From a virus, in the IMG/VR virus record IMGVR_UViG_3300009085_000072, positions 1 through 30,553 of that record: DNA of 30,553 nucleotides, one strand, 5' to 3'. Under the pieces are notes generated by a model. That model was not told where the DNA came from. It made no database searches and saw only the letters and a program-made list of their open reading frames with translations. Positions within the stretch are counted from its first letter, which is position 1. Each line of letters begins with the position of its first letter. Positions 19,339 through 26,719 of the stretch are shown one piece after another. The position numbers and the translations under genes were made by a program.

Positions 19339-21686
19339 TAAATACAGACTTATATATTCAGGATATTAGACAAAATACCGACCCTATTTCTTATATTAAA
19401 GTAGATTTATTTAAAGATGAGAATATAGAATTAAATTCTAGTGTTCAGAATATTAACGATATAAGTAAGACTTTCAGCGATTTTAGTCAGTCGTTTACTA
19501 TTCCTGCAAGCGATAAAAATAACAGTGTATTTCAACATTATTATAATACTGATGTAGATGGTACTTTCAATCCTAATATTAGAATAAGAGGGTATATCGA
19601 GTGCGGTTCTTTGCCTTTCAAATACGGTGTAATTCAATTAGAAGACGTTAAGTTAAAAGATATGCAACCAGATTCTTATACGGTGCGTTTCTTTTCGGCA
19701 AGTGTAAATTTGTCAGATAGATTTGGTGATGACGATTTAACTACTTTAGATTTAAGCGAATTTGACCATCAATATAATTCAGATATTTTTGACGCAACCT
19801 ACTCAAATAGCTTAGGAGAAGATTTATACTATCCATTAATTACAAGTAGTCGAGCGTGGCAAATAGGGGGAAATAATCATTTAGATATTACTAAAACATC
19901 TGGACACATACACTATACAGAATTAAGACCAGCTTTAAAATTAGTCAAGATTATTGAAGCTATTGAAACAAAGTACAACTTTACTTTTGACCGTTCTTTT
20001 TTAGGCCGTGCGGTGTTTGGTAATTTGTATATGTGGGTTTTTAATAATTTAGAATTTTCAGTAGACCCTAACAATGCAGTTGAAATAGATTTTACAACAA
20101 AAGGAAATTTAGAAGATATTAGCGGTGTTACGGTAAATTTAACAGATAATTATTTTATAACAAATGCTCAAGTAAACACTCAAATTACAATTACTCCTGA
20201 CTCTGGATTTTTAACCACTCCCTACACTGTTATAAGATATATAGACGGAGTTGAATGGACTATTTTTAATTCAGTAGGAACTACTAAATTCCCACTAAGA
20301 ACAGACCAAGATACAAAAAAACATTCTTTTAAAATATTTACGCAAGGCACGTTTCAATTTACTTTTAAAATAGAAATGCAAGGCTTCCCAACATTTGTAA
20401 ACAAAACTGCTACTATGTCAAATCAGACAGTAGTTGAAGCTATTAGTATTTCAGCAAATATGCCTAAAATAAAAATAACTGATTTTATTACGTCGTTAAT
20501 AAAAATGTTTAACCTTGCTTTAGTTCCTATAAATTCAAACAGTTTCAATTTGTTACCACTTGACGATTGGTATTTTCAAGGTAATTTAATAGACTTAACA
20601 AAATACATAGATAGCAAAGATGTTACTTTCAAACGCCCTAAACTATTTAAAAATATTTTGTTCCAACATCAAAAGTCAGGTCAAATTTTAAACGAGCAGT
20701 TTAGAAACAATCAAGGGGGTATTTTAGGTTATGGAGATTTACAAGCTATTTATCAAATCGACGGTGCAGAATTAAAAGTACAAACTGGAGTAGAAAATTT
20801 AATGTTTAATAGATTAACCGATATTGCTACAGGAGATGTTACTAACGTTCAAGTTGGATTGTCTTTAGATAAAAATTCACAGCCTTACATTGGCAAACCT
20901 TATATTTTTTATAAATGCGGTTTTCAAAATTACGATACACCAATAAAAGCAAGCGGTCATTCAGATTTAGATTATACTTATTTAACATCAACTGAAAACG
21001 ATTTTATTTTAGAGCAAGTATCTAATAGCGTAAACTTTTCAACAGACCCAAGCACGTTTATATTTTCTGAAATACCTAGAAATTTATACTCTAATTTTTG
21101 GAGCGATTATATTTCAGATTTATACTCAACAAAACGTAGGATTTCAAATTGGAAAGCTAATTTACCTATTGGAATAATTATAAGATTAAAGCTAAATGAT
21201 AGAATTGTAATAGATGACAAAGCCTATATCATTAATTCTATGAAAACAAATCTTAATACAGGCGATGTAGATTTAGAGTTGTTGAATTATATCGGTTTAC
21301 CTTTTACGTCCGTAAATTCTAACATACCATTAACGGCAGATACAGTAGACTATTCAGCAGATAGCGAAATACTTAGTGCAGATATGACTTATATTTATTT
21401 AGCGGATTTGTCTCCTATACCAAACGGCGTTGAATATGAAAGATTATTAGTGAGTTACGCAAGGCAAGATTTTGACTGTAAAATTAATGCAAACTCGCCT
21501 TATACCGTTACTAAAATAAATACAGGCGATGGTATAGGATGGGTAAATTTAGAACGGTCATCTGGACAAACAACAGATTATTTACAAATAAAAGTAAATC
21601 AAAGTACGATTAATAGAACTATGGATTTAGAAGTAATTATTGGAGGCGATACGTTTACAATAACCATAACACAACAACAATTATGA
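19335..21686 (+). CDS. Large tail-tip protein with C-terminal BACON-like domain
   Basis: A 783-residue protein. The N-terminal 200 residues (DLFKDENIELNSSVQNIND, FSQSFTIPASDKN) resemble tail-tip/hub proteins of Bacteroidetes siphoviruses; the middle is beta-rich. Around residues 670-690 is a motif with TADT, SADS and SADMTY. Residues about 710-783 have the spacing of a BACON domain: NSPYTVT, GWVNLERSSG, LQIKVNQSTINRTMDLEV and the final TITQQQ. BACON domains are linked with carbohydrate or mucin binding, so this end may attach to the host surface. Ends in an ATGA overlap. Confidence 0.65.
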   Translation: MINTDLYIQDIRQNTDPISYIKVDLFKDENIELNSSVQNINDISKTFSDFSQSFTIPASDKNNSVFQHYYNTDVDGTFNPNIRIRGYIECGSLPFKYGVIQLEDVKLKDMQPDSYTVRFFSASVNLSDRFGDDDLTTLDLSEFDHQYNSDIFDATYSNSLGEDLYYPLITSSRAWQIGGNNHLDITKTSGHIHYTELRPALKLVKIIEAIETKYNFTFDRSFLGRAVFGNLYMWVFNNLEFSVDPNNAVEIDFTTKGNLEDISGVTVNLTDNYFITNAQVNTQITITPDSGFLTTPYTVIRYIDGVEWTIFNSVGTTKFPLRTDQDTKKHSFKIFTQGTFQFTFKIEMQGFPTFVNKTATMSNQTVVEAISISANMPKIKITDFITSLIKMFNLALVPINSNSFNLLPLDDWYFQGNLIDLTKYIDSKDVTFKRPKLFKNILFQHQKSGQILNEQFRNNQGGILGYGDLQAIYQIDGAELKVQTGVENLMFNRLTDIATGDVTNVQVGLSLDKNSQPYIGKPYIFYKCGFQNYDTPIKASGHSDLDYTYLTSTENDFILEQVSNSVNFSTDPSTFIFSEIPRNLYSNFWSDYISDLYSTKRRISNWKANLPIGIIIRLKLNDRIVIDDKAYIINSMKTNLNTGDVDLELLNYIGLPFTSVNSNIPLTADTVDYSADSEILSADMTYIYLADLSPIPNGVEYERLLVSYARQDFDCKINANSPYTVTKINTGDGIGWVNLERSSGQTTDYLQIKVNQSTINRTMDLEVIIGGDTFTITITQQQL

Positions 21687-21832
21687 TAAGGGATATAATA
21701 GAATTATTACAGTTTCAAGAGTGGCATAACACAACCGAAAATATACATATTGCAAAAGGAGGGTATAGATACCCAAGAACGTTTAAAGAATTATTTAAAA
21801 ACTCATTAAGATGGCTATCAAGAAAACAATAG
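21683..21832 (+). CDS. Small protein between tail-tip and tape measure genes (49 aa)
   Basis: Starts in an ATGA overlap with the tail-tip gene and overlaps the tape measure gene by 22 bases in a different frame. The 49 residues (MIRDIIELLQFQEWHNTTEN...) are amphipathic and basic at the C-terminus. Tight linkage on both sides suggests it is made. It may be a small tail assembly factor; no family is recognised. Confidence 0.5.
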   Translation: MIRDIIELLQFQEWHNTTENIHIAKGGYRYPRTFKELFKNSLRWLSRKQ

Positions 21833-23622
21833 AGATTGACGTAGTCGCTCCAAACGCACAACAAAATATTAATTCTGTAACTAATTCATTAAATAATGCT
21901 AGTAAAAGTTCCGACAATCTTAACAAAACCTTAAACACGGAAAAAGGAGATAGTAAGTTTAATAGTTTAAAAGAATCGATAGGTGGATTAGTACCTGGTT
22001 TTGATAGCGCCAAAGAGGGAGCAAGTGCATTTAATAAACAGTTATTAGTTTTATTAGCAAATCCAATAGGATTAGTTATTGCAGGTATTGTTTTAGCAGT
22101 TACAGGATTGGTTGCAATTTTTAGAACTTTTCAACCTGTAGTCGACAAAGTTGAGCAAGGTTTAGCAGCATTGAGTGCGGTTGCAAACACTATTAAAAAT
22201 ACATTTTTAGCTGTTATAACAGGAACAAAATCTTTAGGCGAAGCTTTTAGTAGTTTAGGAAGTGATATAAGCAATACAGCTTCACGGACTATGGATTTAG
22301 TAAAAGCACAGCAAGACTTAGAAGATGTTTTAGCACAGCAAGAAGTACAAACATCAAGAACTAGAGCTGAAATAAACAAGTTAAATGTACAAGCTAGAAA
22401 TAGAGCATTAAGCGAAGCTGAAAGATTAAAACTATTAGAAAAAGCTAGTAAGTTAGAAGAACAAGATTTTAAACAAAGAGTAAAAAACGCAAATGAAGAG
22501 GTAAGAATCGCAAGAGAAGCGATTGCAATAAAAGCTGGTTTTAGTAAAGCCGAAATAAAACTTTTAAAAGAACAAGGATTAGCAGCTAAAGAATTAGCGG
22601 AAAGTAAAGGAGGTAATTTTGATGAAGAGTTCAAAGCTTTAGCGACAGCACAAAAAAATAGAATTGGTTTAGAAGATGAATCAACAGCTAATTTGGAAAA
22701 GAATCAAAATAGAAGAGATGCTTTAGAAGATAAACAACAAGCTAAACGAGAACAACAATTAGAACAAGACAAAGCACGTTTAGAAAAATTACAAAAAGCA
22801 AGAGATGAGGCAAGAGAAGCAGAGCGTAAAAAAGCAGAAGATGAGTTAAAAGTATTTCAAGATTTATTAGCTAAAAAACAACAAATAGAATTAGATTCTT
22901 TAAATGCCAGTAGAGACACTATTGATAAAGCTACAGAAGAAAATATAAATAGAACTCTATCTAAAGAAGAAATTGAAATAAGAGCTATTAAGGACAAGTA
23001 TTTTACTATAATTGAATTAGCAAAACAAAATGTTTTAGAAACTTTAGAATTAGAAATAGCACAGGCTAACGAGTTAAACGATGTTAATCTAAGAGTTCAA
23101 GAAGCCGAAAGGCTCGAAGACCAAAAAACAGCAGAACAAAAAAGAATTTTAAAAGAACAAGAAATAGCATTAACAGCGCAAACTTTCGGAAGAATTGCAG
23201 ACCTAGCGGGTAAAAATAGTAAAATAGGAAAAGCCTTTGCAGTAGGGCAAGCTTTAATAAACACCTATCAGGGTATAACAGCCGAATTGCAAACTAAGGC
23301 TATCACTCCTTTTGAAATAGGTTTAAAAATTGCAAACGTTGCTACTGTTGCGGGGATAGGTTTTAAGGCGGTTAAATCTATTCTATCAACAAACCCAATG
23401 TCAGGTGGAGGCGGAGGAGCTTCGCCATCTACTCCAAGTGGAGGGGGTGGTAGTTCAGCACCTCAATTTAACCTAGTAGGACAAAGTTCAACTAACCAAC
23501 TATCACAAACAATAGCAAATCAACAAAACCAACCTATTAAAACTTATGTAGTCGCTGGCGATGTTACAAGTCAACAAAGTTTGGATAGAAATGCAGTACA
23601 AACTTCAACTTTTGGAGGTTAA
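21811..23622 (+). CDS. Tail tape measure protein
   Basis: A 603-residue, mostly helical protein. A hydrophobic segment at about residues 75-105 (LLANPIGLVIAGIVLAVTG) could insert into the host membrane during DNA entry. Residues 160-450 are long Glu/Lys/Ala-rich coiled coils. A Gly/Ser-rich linker follows near residue 535, and the C-terminus has KTYVVAGDVTSQQSLDRNAV, a block I associate with Bacteroidetes tape measures. With the usual 1.5 angstrom per residue rule, tail length would be near 90 nm. The short length fits a modest siphovirus tail. Confidence 0.75.
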   Translation: MAIKKTIEIDVVAPNAQQNINSVTNSLNNASKSSDNLNKTLNTEKGDSKFNSLKESIGGLVPGFDSAKEGASAFNKQLLVLLANPIGLVIAGIVLAVTGLVAIFRTFQPVVDKVEQGLAALSAVANTIKNTFLAVITGTKSLGEAFSSLGSDISNTASRTMDLVKAQQDLEDVLAQQEVQTSRTRAEINKLNVQARNRALSEAERLKLLEKASKLEEQDFKQRVKNANEEVRIAREAIAIKAGFSKAEIKLLKEQGLAAKELAESKGGNFDEEFKALATAQKNRIGLEDESTANLEKNQNRRDALEDKQQAKREQQLEQDKARLEKLQKARDEAREAERKKAEDELKVFQDLLAKKQQIELDSLNASRDTIDKATEENINRTLSKEEIEIRAIKDKYFTIIELAKQNVLETLELEIAQANELNDVNLRVQEAERLEDQKTAEQKRILKEQEIALTAQTFGRIADLAGKNSKIGKAFAVGQALINTYQGITAELQTKAITPFEIGLKIANVATVAGIGFKAVKSILSTNPMSGGGGGASPSTPSGGGGSSAPQFNLVGQSSTNQLSQTIANQQNQPIKTYVVAGDVTSQQSLDRNAVQTSTFGG

Positions 23623-23630
23623 AAAATATA

Positions 23631-23662
23631 ACAACAAAATATAAATACGTTATACTATTATG
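23631..23662 (+). promoter_or_regulatory. Late-operon element, copy 2 (capsid operon)
   Basis: ACAACAAA (23631-23638), 7 bases, TACGTTATA (23646-23654), CTATT, ATG (23660). Same spacing as the other two copies. Lies in the 37-base gap between tape measure and protease genes. Confidence 0.65.
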
Positions 23663-24763
23663 AAACTATACGAATTAATTTTATCAGACGAAGAGATACA
23701 AGGAATTGATGCTATTTCTGTTGTTGGTTCGCCAGCTATGGAAAGCCAATTTGTAATGCTTTCAGAAGAGAAAAGAGTTTCATTTGCAAAAATTGACAAT
23801 GAAAAACAAATCTTATTAGGGGTTGCAATGATACCTGAAAAAAAGATTTACAGATTTGATGAAAATACAAAAGAAGAGTTTAACGTGTTTTTTTCAAAAG
23901 AAACTATAAAAAGAGCATCTGAATTATATTTAAAAAAAGGCAATCAAAGCAATGCAAACTTAGAACATTCAAAGCTTGCTTTAAGTGGAACAATAGTAGA
24001 GAGTTGGATTGTTGAAGATTTGCAAAAAGATAAAACAGCTTTGTACGGTATCGATGCCCCTGTAGGTAGTTGGGTTGTGGCAATGAAAATTGAAGATAAA
24101 GAGCAGTGGAAATTATGCAAAGAAAAAGGAACAGGATTTAGTATCGAGGGCATGTTTAACGAGAAAGTAATATTAACTAAAAACGAGAATAATATGGATT
24201 TTAAACAAATGAAAGACGATTTACTAAAAGAGTTCAAAACTCTATTAGGTAAACAAGTCAAATTAGCAGAATGGAAAACCGAAGACGGTTCTATTACGTT
24301 GGTAACAGAAACAGAAATACCCGAAATCGGAGGCACTATTTCTATATCTACACCAGACGGTAATGTGCCAGCGCCAGTAGGGGAGTACGTTCTTAACGAT
24401 GGTACAACTATTGAAGTTGTAGAAATTGGAGTAATCGGAGAAATTTCAGCAAAAGAACAAGAAGAAATAGCTCCAGTTGAAGAAATGAGTGCGCCTCAAT
24501 CAGTTCCTGATGTAGCTGAATTGAAAAATGCGATTAGCTCAATGCTTATTAAATTCAACGAGGATTTGAATGTAAGATTTACAGCGATTGAAACTAAACT
24601 TTCAGCACAAGAACAAGCAAGCGAAACTTTAAAAATAGAATTGTCAGCTACACCAGCGGTTCAAAAAACTACAGTAGCACCAACATCAACAACTAATGAA
24701 GCTCCAAAAACAATGAGAGGTCGATTAGCATTATCACTAACTGAATTAAAAAATAAAAACTAA
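23660..24763 (+). CDS. XkdF-type prohead serine protease with scaffold-like C-terminus
   Basis: A 367-residue protein. Residues 1-170 match XkdF-type (Peptidase_S78_2) capsid proteases: ISVVGSPAMESQFV (19-32), PEKKIYRFDE (59-68), the probable catalytic His103 in ANLEHSKL and Ser161 in TGFSIEGM. The rest is a spacer plus a coiled-coil region (about 285-330, NEDLNVRFTAIETKLSAQEQ) and a Thr/Pro-rich end, looking like a built-in scaffold that is cleaved after shell assembly. It stands directly before the major capsid gene, as expected. Confidence 0.75.
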   Translation: MKLYELILSDEEIQGIDAISVVGSPAMESQFVMLSEEKRVSFAKIDNEKQILLGVAMIPEKKIYRFDENTKEEFNVFFSKETIKRASELYLKKGNQSNANLEHSKLALSGTIVESWIVEDLQKDKTALYGIDAPVGSWVVAMKIEDKEQWKLCKEKGTGFSIEGMFNEKVILTKNENNMDFKQMKDDLLKEFKTLLGKQVKLAEWKTEDGSITLVTETEIPEIGGTISISTPDGNVPAPVGEYVLNDGTTIEVVEIGVIGEISAKEQEEIAPVEEMSAPQSVPDVAELKNAISSMLIKFNEDLNVRFTAIETKLSAQEQASETLKIELSATPAVQKTTVAPTSTTNEAPKTMRGRLALSLTELKNKN

Positions 24764-24768
24764 AAAAA

Positions 24769-25680
24769 ATGGCAACAGAAGCAACAGTAAACAGCTCGTA
24801 CGCGGGAACGGTAGCGGGCGAAATAGTAGGAAAAGCTTTTAAAGAAGCAGATACTATTCAAAGAAATTTAGTAACGGTATTACCAAATATACCTGTTAAA
24901 CAAGTAATTCGTAAAATTGATTACGGTAACGGAAGACAGGATTATTCTTGCGGATTTGCTCCAGCAGGTAGTGTAACATTAGACGAGGTAATTTTAGAGC
25001 CTAAGAAAATCAAAAACGAAGCAGAGCTTTGTAAAGAAGATTTTAGAAATGTTTGGGATACGGCTTCGATGGGGTTTTCAGCGCACAATGACAATATGCC
25101 TGTAGATGAAGAAAGCGCTTTGTTAGTTGAAATATTAGCAGATACAGCACAAGCAACAGATTCAGATATTTGGATTGGAGATGCTACAGATGATGGTCAT
25201 TTTGATGGGTTTATTCCTTTATGGCTTGCCGATGCAACTGTAATTGACGTAACTACTGCAACTGTTTCAGCGACAAACGTAGTAGCGGAATTACAAAAAG
25301 TATCTAACGCAGTGCCGATTGCATTGAGAAGAAAAACAGATTTAGTATTTGCTATATCTCCTGATGTGGCGCAGTTCTATAACAATGCTTTAATTACAGC
25401 GGGTATTAACAACGGATTAGGCGGTCAAGGGTCTGACTTGTACTTAGGAATGTACAAACTAGAAATCATAAATGGTTTGCCACCAAACACAATGGTAGTT
25501 TACCAAAAGAAAAATCTTTATTTCGGTACAGGTTTATTGTCAGACCACAACGAAATTCGTATTAAAGATATGGATGATACAGATTTGAGCGGTACAGTAC
25601 GTTACAAAATGGTTTACACGGCAGGTGTTCAATACGTAAGAGGTTCAGAGATTGTGCTTTATACTACTTACACAGTTTAA
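24769..25680 (+). CDS. Major capsid protein
   Basis: A 303-residue protein located 5 bases after the protease gene. It has regions expected of an HK97-fold shell protein of Bacteroidetes phages: FAPAGSVTLDEVILEPKKI (E-loop-like), ESALLVEILADTAQATDSDIW and GLPPNTMVVYQKKNLYFGTG, with a C-terminal YVRGSEIVLYTTYTV. The start codon is preceded by a poly-A tract without Shine-Dalgarno sequence. A stable hairpin follows the stop, as is common for highly expressed capsid genes. I judge by composition and context rather than a diagnostic motif. Confidence 0.8.
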   Translation: MATEATVNSSYAGTVAGEIVGKAFKEADTIQRNLVTVLPNIPVKQVIRKIDYGNGRQDYSCGFAPAGSVTLDEVILEPKKIKNEAELCKEDFRNVWDTASMGFSAHNDNMPVDEESALLVEILADTAQATDSDIWIGDATDDGHFDGFIPLWLADATVIDVTTATVSATNVVAELQKVSNAVPIALRRKTDLVFAISPDVAQFYNNALITAGINNGLGGQGSDLYLGMYKLEIINGLPPNTMVVYQKKNLYFGTGLLSDHNEIRIKDMDDTDLSGTVRYKMVYTAGVQYVRGSEIVLYTTYTV

Positions 25681-25688
25681 TAAATAAC

Positions 25689-25711
25689 AAGGCGGTTGAA
25701 AACACCGCCTT
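25689..25711 (+). terminator. Hairpin after the capsid gene
   Basis: AAGGCGGT (25689-25696) and ACCGCCTT (25704-25711) form a perfect 8-bp, GC-rich stem with loop TGAAAAC. Only a short T stretch (ACTTT) follows, so termination may be partial; the hairpin may also protect the capsid mRNA from 3' decay. Confidence 0.6.
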
Positions 25712-25729
25712 ACTTTAAAATATATTATT

Positions 25730-26263
25730 ATGGCTTGTGATTTTATAACTAGCGGTCGTTTACTTGAATGTATTAATAATACATCAGGTTTAAGAAACGC
25801 TTACTTTGCAAAATGGTTAGACTACGGATTTACGGTAGTTGATTCAGCAATGACTGGATTAGGTACTTTAGACGAAGTGTTTAAATTTGAACTTAAAAAC
25901 GTTGGAAATATTCCTTTAGAAACTGAAACTTCATCAGTAGATAATGGAACTGTTTTTTACGATGCAAAAATTGATTTAGTTTTAACAGGATTGACCGCCC
26001 CTTTGGTAAATCAGGCTAAACTATTTTCAAGAGATAGAAGCGTTATTTTTATTGAAGACAACAACGGAAAATTTCATTGTTTTGGTGTTGCAAACGGTGC
26101 AAACAAAACTACAGGAACTAGAGAAATTGCTGGAGACTTAGGAGGATTCTATGGATTGAAAATGTCATTTCAAACATTAGAGCCAGACACCGCTCCGATA
26201 TTAGATAGTGCTACAGTTACCTCGTTACTAGCTATTGTTAGTGATGTTTATGTAAACGATTAA
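25730..26263 (+). CDS. Putative major tail (tube) protein
   Basis: A 177-residue protein with a pattern frequent after capsid genes in Bacteroidetes phages: GRLLECINNTSGLRNAYFAK, FKFELKNVGNIPLETETSS, VDNGTVFYDAKIDLVL, FIEDNNGKFHCFGVANGA and TGTREIAGDLGGFYGLKMSF. The alternating strands and the size suit a tail tube subunit. It is followed by a strong terminator, so capsid, tube and protease could share one transcript with high output. The tube role is inferred. Confidence 0.6.
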   Translation: MACDFITSGRLLECINNTSGLRNAYFAKWLDYGFTVVDSAMTGLGTLDEVFKFELKNVGNIPLETETSSVDNGTVFYDAKIDLVLTGLTAPLVNQAKLFSRDRSVIFIEDNNGKFHCFGVANGANKTTGTREIAGDLGGFYGLKMSFQTLEPDTAPILDSATVTSLLAIVSDVYVND

Positions 26264-26285
26264 TCCCTTTTTGCTTCAAAATATT

Positions 26286-26316
26286 AAGCCTACTATTTAT
26301 TTTAGTAGGCTTTTTT
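26286..26316 (+). terminator. Strong intrinsic terminator
   Basis: AAGCCTACTA (26286-26295) and TAGTAGGCTT (26303-26312) form a perfect 10-bp stem with loop TTTATTT, continuing into a T-run (six T in 26311-26316). It ends the capsid/tube transcript; the next late element starts four bases later. Confidence 0.9.
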
Positions 26317-26319
26317 ATT

Positions 26320-26351
26320 ACAAAACAACAATTATACGTTATATTAGTATG
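26320..26351 (+). promoter_or_regulatory. Late-operon element, copy 3 (portal operon)
   Basis: ACAAAACA (26320-26327), 7 bases, TACGTTATA (26335-26343), TTAGT, ATG (26349). Because a strong terminator lies immediately upstream, this stretch must contain a promoter for the following essential genes, which supports a promoter role for all three copies. Confidence 0.7.
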
Positions 26352-26717
26352 GTAATATTAAAACCCGAAAATACTATACACGAAATTACAATTATACCTA
26401 GATTAGATTCAGGAGTAATTGCTATTGTAATGAAAAATGAAAGTAAAAATACTGTAGAAACTTTTTATAATATTCCTACTGTTTTTTCATTTGGATATTT
26501 GACTTTTGAAATAGAAAAAACAGTTGAAGAAAAAGAAAGTTTTGAATATTCAGTTTATTCTTTTGACGAATTAACAGCAGATACTACTATATTTTCAGCA
26601 GATTCGACTTTAATAAATGCCGATATGACTTTATATTTAGGAAACAATTTGCTATTTAGAGGCAAAGCATTTGCAACAAATCAAATTGATTTGCAAAATT
26701 ATAAAATAAACAATTAA
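26349..26717 (+). CDS. Hypothetical virion-associated protein with TAD/SAD/ADMT motif
   Basis: The ATG at 26349 (122 residues) is chosen because the late element joins it directly; the upstream extension to 26271 crosses the terminator. N-terminal strands (HEITIIPRLDSGVIAIVMKN) precede a segment reading LTADT, SADS, ADMTLYL near residues 76-98, which strongly resembles a motif near residue 670-690 of the tail-tip protein. The end (LFRGKAFATNQIDLQNY) is a pattern I recall from Bacteroidetes phage structural regions. Lies two bases before the portal gene. Confidence 0.6.
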   Translation: MVILKPENTIHEITIIPRLDSGVIAIVMKNESKNTVETFYNIPTVFSFGYLTFEIEKTVEEKESFEYSVYSFDELTADTTIFSADSTLINADMTLYLGNNLLFRGKAFATNQIDLQNYKINN

Positions 26718-26719
26718 AA

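Noticed and set aside
22131-22634. Minus-strand open frames, the longest about 167 codons
   Set aside because: All lie opposite well-supported + strand genes, with compositions that mirror them (for example opposite the tape measure coiled coils). No - strand gene is convincing.
26271-26348. N-terminal extension of the protein ending at 26717
   Set aside because: It would be translated across a strong terminator stem and a promoter-like element; the ATG at 26349 matches the layout of the other two late elements.
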